NCBI GenBank assembly: GCA_025980765.1
Contig: JAICXB010000007.1
Location: 1-64,000, forward strand
DNA length: 64,000 nucleotides
Reading direction: 5' to 3'
Source: Terriglobales bacterium
GTDB lineage: Bacteria > Acidobacteriota > Terriglobia > Terriglobales > Acidobacteriaceae
The notes under the pieces are model-generated. The model had not been told where the DNA came from, made no database searches, and saw nothing but the letters and a program-made list of their open reading frames with translations. A program made the translations under genes and the position numbers. Of the stretch, positions 62,609-64,000 are shown in pieces (the stretch's first letter is position 1; every line of letters starts with the position of its first letter).

Positions 62609-64000
62609 ATGTCATTGCTGTTTGCCCCCGAGTTCAGCAGGCCCTCGCTTCATCGAGCGAAGCGATGGCCGCACGCGCTACTTATGCTCGCGGCTTGTTT
62701 CCTTCTGTGTCTGGGCGCATTCGCGCAAGGCGCCGACCAGGGTACCGTTTCCGGAATCACCAGCGATCCTTCCGGGGCGGTGCTTCCGGGCAGTTCGCTT
62801 ACGCTCACCAATACCGCAACCGGTGAGACGTTCAATGCCACCAGCAATGGAGCTGGTCTGTTCATTTTCCCAGTGCTCCCGGTCGGCACCTATAAGCTGC
62901 AGGCCACGCATACAGGTTTCAGCAACCTGGAAGCGAACAACATTAAGGTGACGGTCGGATCGAAGATCGACCTGCCCCTCACGCTCGGCGTCGCTTCCGG
63001 CAAGGAGACCGTCGAAGTCAGCGCGGAAGCGCCGGTCGTCGAAACCACGCGCACCAGCGTAAGCGACACCGTAAACGATCGCGAGATTCAGACGCTGCCC
63101 ACCAACGGCCGCAACTTCCTCGATTTCACCCTGCTCACACCTGGCGTAGTGCGCGACGTGCGCAGCGGCGACCTCAGCTTCGCCGGACAGCGCGGCACGT
63201 TGAACTCGCTCACTGTCGATGGCACCGACAACAACAACTCCTTCTTCGGGCAAACGCTCGGACGCACCGGCTCGGGCCGCGCGCCCTATCAATTCAGTGA
63301 AGACGCGGTCCAGGAGTTCCAGGTCAACAGCAACGGATACTCCGCAGAACAAGGCCGCGCCGGTGGCGCCATTATCAATGTGGTCACTAAATCCGGCACG
63401 AATGCCTTCCACGGCGAAGGCTTTGAGTTCTTCCGCGATCGTGGTCTTAACGCCAACGATCCGATCTATAGCCTGCAGCGCGCATTCGCCGAGAGCCAGG
63501 GAAAAACACCGCCGCTCAAGCCGGGCTACCACTTCAATCAGTTTGGAGGCAACGTCGGCGGGCCGATCGTAAAGAACCGCGCCTTCTTCTTCTTCGACTA
63601 CGACGGGCAGCGCAACCTCACCGGGAATCCCATTTTGGTCACTCTTCCAACTCCGACCAATGTCTTCCAGACCACCGCGGTAAACTATCTCGCTCCGCGC
63701 CTCAACAACTATCAGCGCACCTTCAACCAGGACGTCTATCTCGGCAAAGTGGACTGGACGATCAGCCAGCGCAATCAGCTTTCTGGCCGCTACAATGCCC
63801 AGCGCTTCACCGGACAGGGACTCGAGAACAGCGGTAATACCAGCACCTTTGAGCACACCGGCGCTTCCAATGTGAAGAGTGACAGTGTTAACGCTCAACT
63901 CACGACTACGTTGAATCCCAATCTGGTCAACGTGGGCAAGTTCAGCTATCAGCGCGACAGCGAACCCGGACTTGCGAACAGCATCAATCCAGAAGCGTTC
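62609..64000 (+). CDS. Oar-like TonB-dependent receptor, C-terminus cut by window edge
   Basis: The first 464 codons of an outer membrane receptor, open to the edge. Signal peptide region: ALLMLAACFLLCLGAFAQ. The carboxypeptidase regulatory-like domain (about 45-125) is GTVSGITSDPSGAVLPGSSLTLTNTATGETFNATSNGAGLFIFPVL. The plug domain shows VVETTRTSVSDTVNDREIQTLPTNGRNFLDFTLLTPGV, LTVDGTDNN and VQEFQVNSNGYSAEQGRAGGAIINVVTKSGTNAFHG, which is highly typical of this family in Acidobacteria. Barrel strands begin with FEFFRDRGLNAND. It differs from the receptor at 51931 in having a canonical plug. Confidence 0.92.
   Translation, partial: MSLLFAPEFSRPSLHRAKRWPHALLMLAACFLLCLGAFAQGADQGTVSGITSDPSGAVLPGSSLTLTNTATGETFNATSNGAGLFIFPVLPVGTYKLQATHTGFSNLEANNIKVTVGSKIDLPLTLGVASGKETVEVSAEAPVVETTRTSVSDTVNDREIQTLPTNGRNFLDFTLLTPGVVRDVRSGDLSFAGQRGTLNSLTVDGTDNNNSFFGQTLGRTGSGRAPYQFSEDAVQEFQVNSNGYSAEQGRAGGAIINVVTKSGTNAFHGEGFEFFRDRGLNANDPIYSLQRAFAESQGKTPPLKPGYHFNQFGGNVGGPIVKNRAFFFFDYDGQRNLTGNPILVTLPTPTNVFQTTAVNYLAPRLNNYQRTFNQDVYLGKVDWTISQRNQLSGRYNAQRFTGQGLENSGNTSTFEHTGASNVKSDSVNAQLTTTLNPNLVNVGKFSYQRDSEPGLANSINPEAF

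Overview
This window looks like chromosomal DNA from an Acidobacteriota member, probably class Terriglobia. The lineage call rests on gene content: a large paralogous array of ADOP-type double-FtsX permeases, three secreted proteins of the acidobacterial VWFA-related family, and Oar-like TonB-dependent receptors with a carboxypeptidase-regulatory plug extension. Intergenic spaces are packed with short palindromic repeats. It is an inference; no rRNA or other phylogenetic marker was compared.

Layout. 1-1714 (-): a secreted subtilisin (cut by the window edge) behind a 45-residue peptide ORF. 2054-2721 (+): a vapBC-type toxin-antitoxin pair. 2887-25709 (+): a 23 kb efflux-type locus with one HlyD/MacA-like adaptor, one MacB/LolD-type ATPase and eight consecutive ADOP permeases, the sixth frameshifted. 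26064 (+): HU-like protein with a clear terminator. 26764-31088 (-): two VWFA-family secreted proteins. 31266-36953: lipase maturation factor-like membrane protein, a polytopic membrane protein, tsaD and a CCA-adding-enzyme relative. 37143-39847 (-): sodA preceded by a compact three-gene operon that I read as a RiPP pathway: a 46-residue peptide with three TCH-containing repeats (absent from the ORF track because it is short), a DUF692/MNIO iron enzyme and a putative partner protein. 40075-44577: EgtD-like methyltransferase, pgeF, a TPR/YfgM-like protein, an ABM-domain protein and tyrS. 44627-50860 (-): a Cpx-like operon (Spy/CpxP-like protein, histidine kinase, OmpR-type regulator) and a second NarX/NarL-like pair. 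51175-57764 (+): DUF5666 protein, Oar-like receptor and a third VWFA protein. 57846-62430: pyruvate oxidase-type ThDP enzyme, an orphan Opp/Dpp ATPase, queD and queE. 62609 to the edge (+): a second Oar-like receptor.

Two systems deserve most attention. The first is the MNIO operon, whose precursor has an exact 16-residue period and Cys-His at every repeat end. The second is the ADOP array with its own ATPase and adaptor, although this permease family was named for lacking an adjacent ATPase.

A third theme is the intergenic repeats. Many are inverted repeats whose arms are runs of degenerate words of fixed length (7, 8, 9 or 14 nt, depending on family). They begin within a few bases of stop codons and sometimes supply the stop codon, C-terminal codons, Shine-Dalgarno or start codon of the neighbouring gene. 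All functional statements come from reading motifs by eye; no database search was run.
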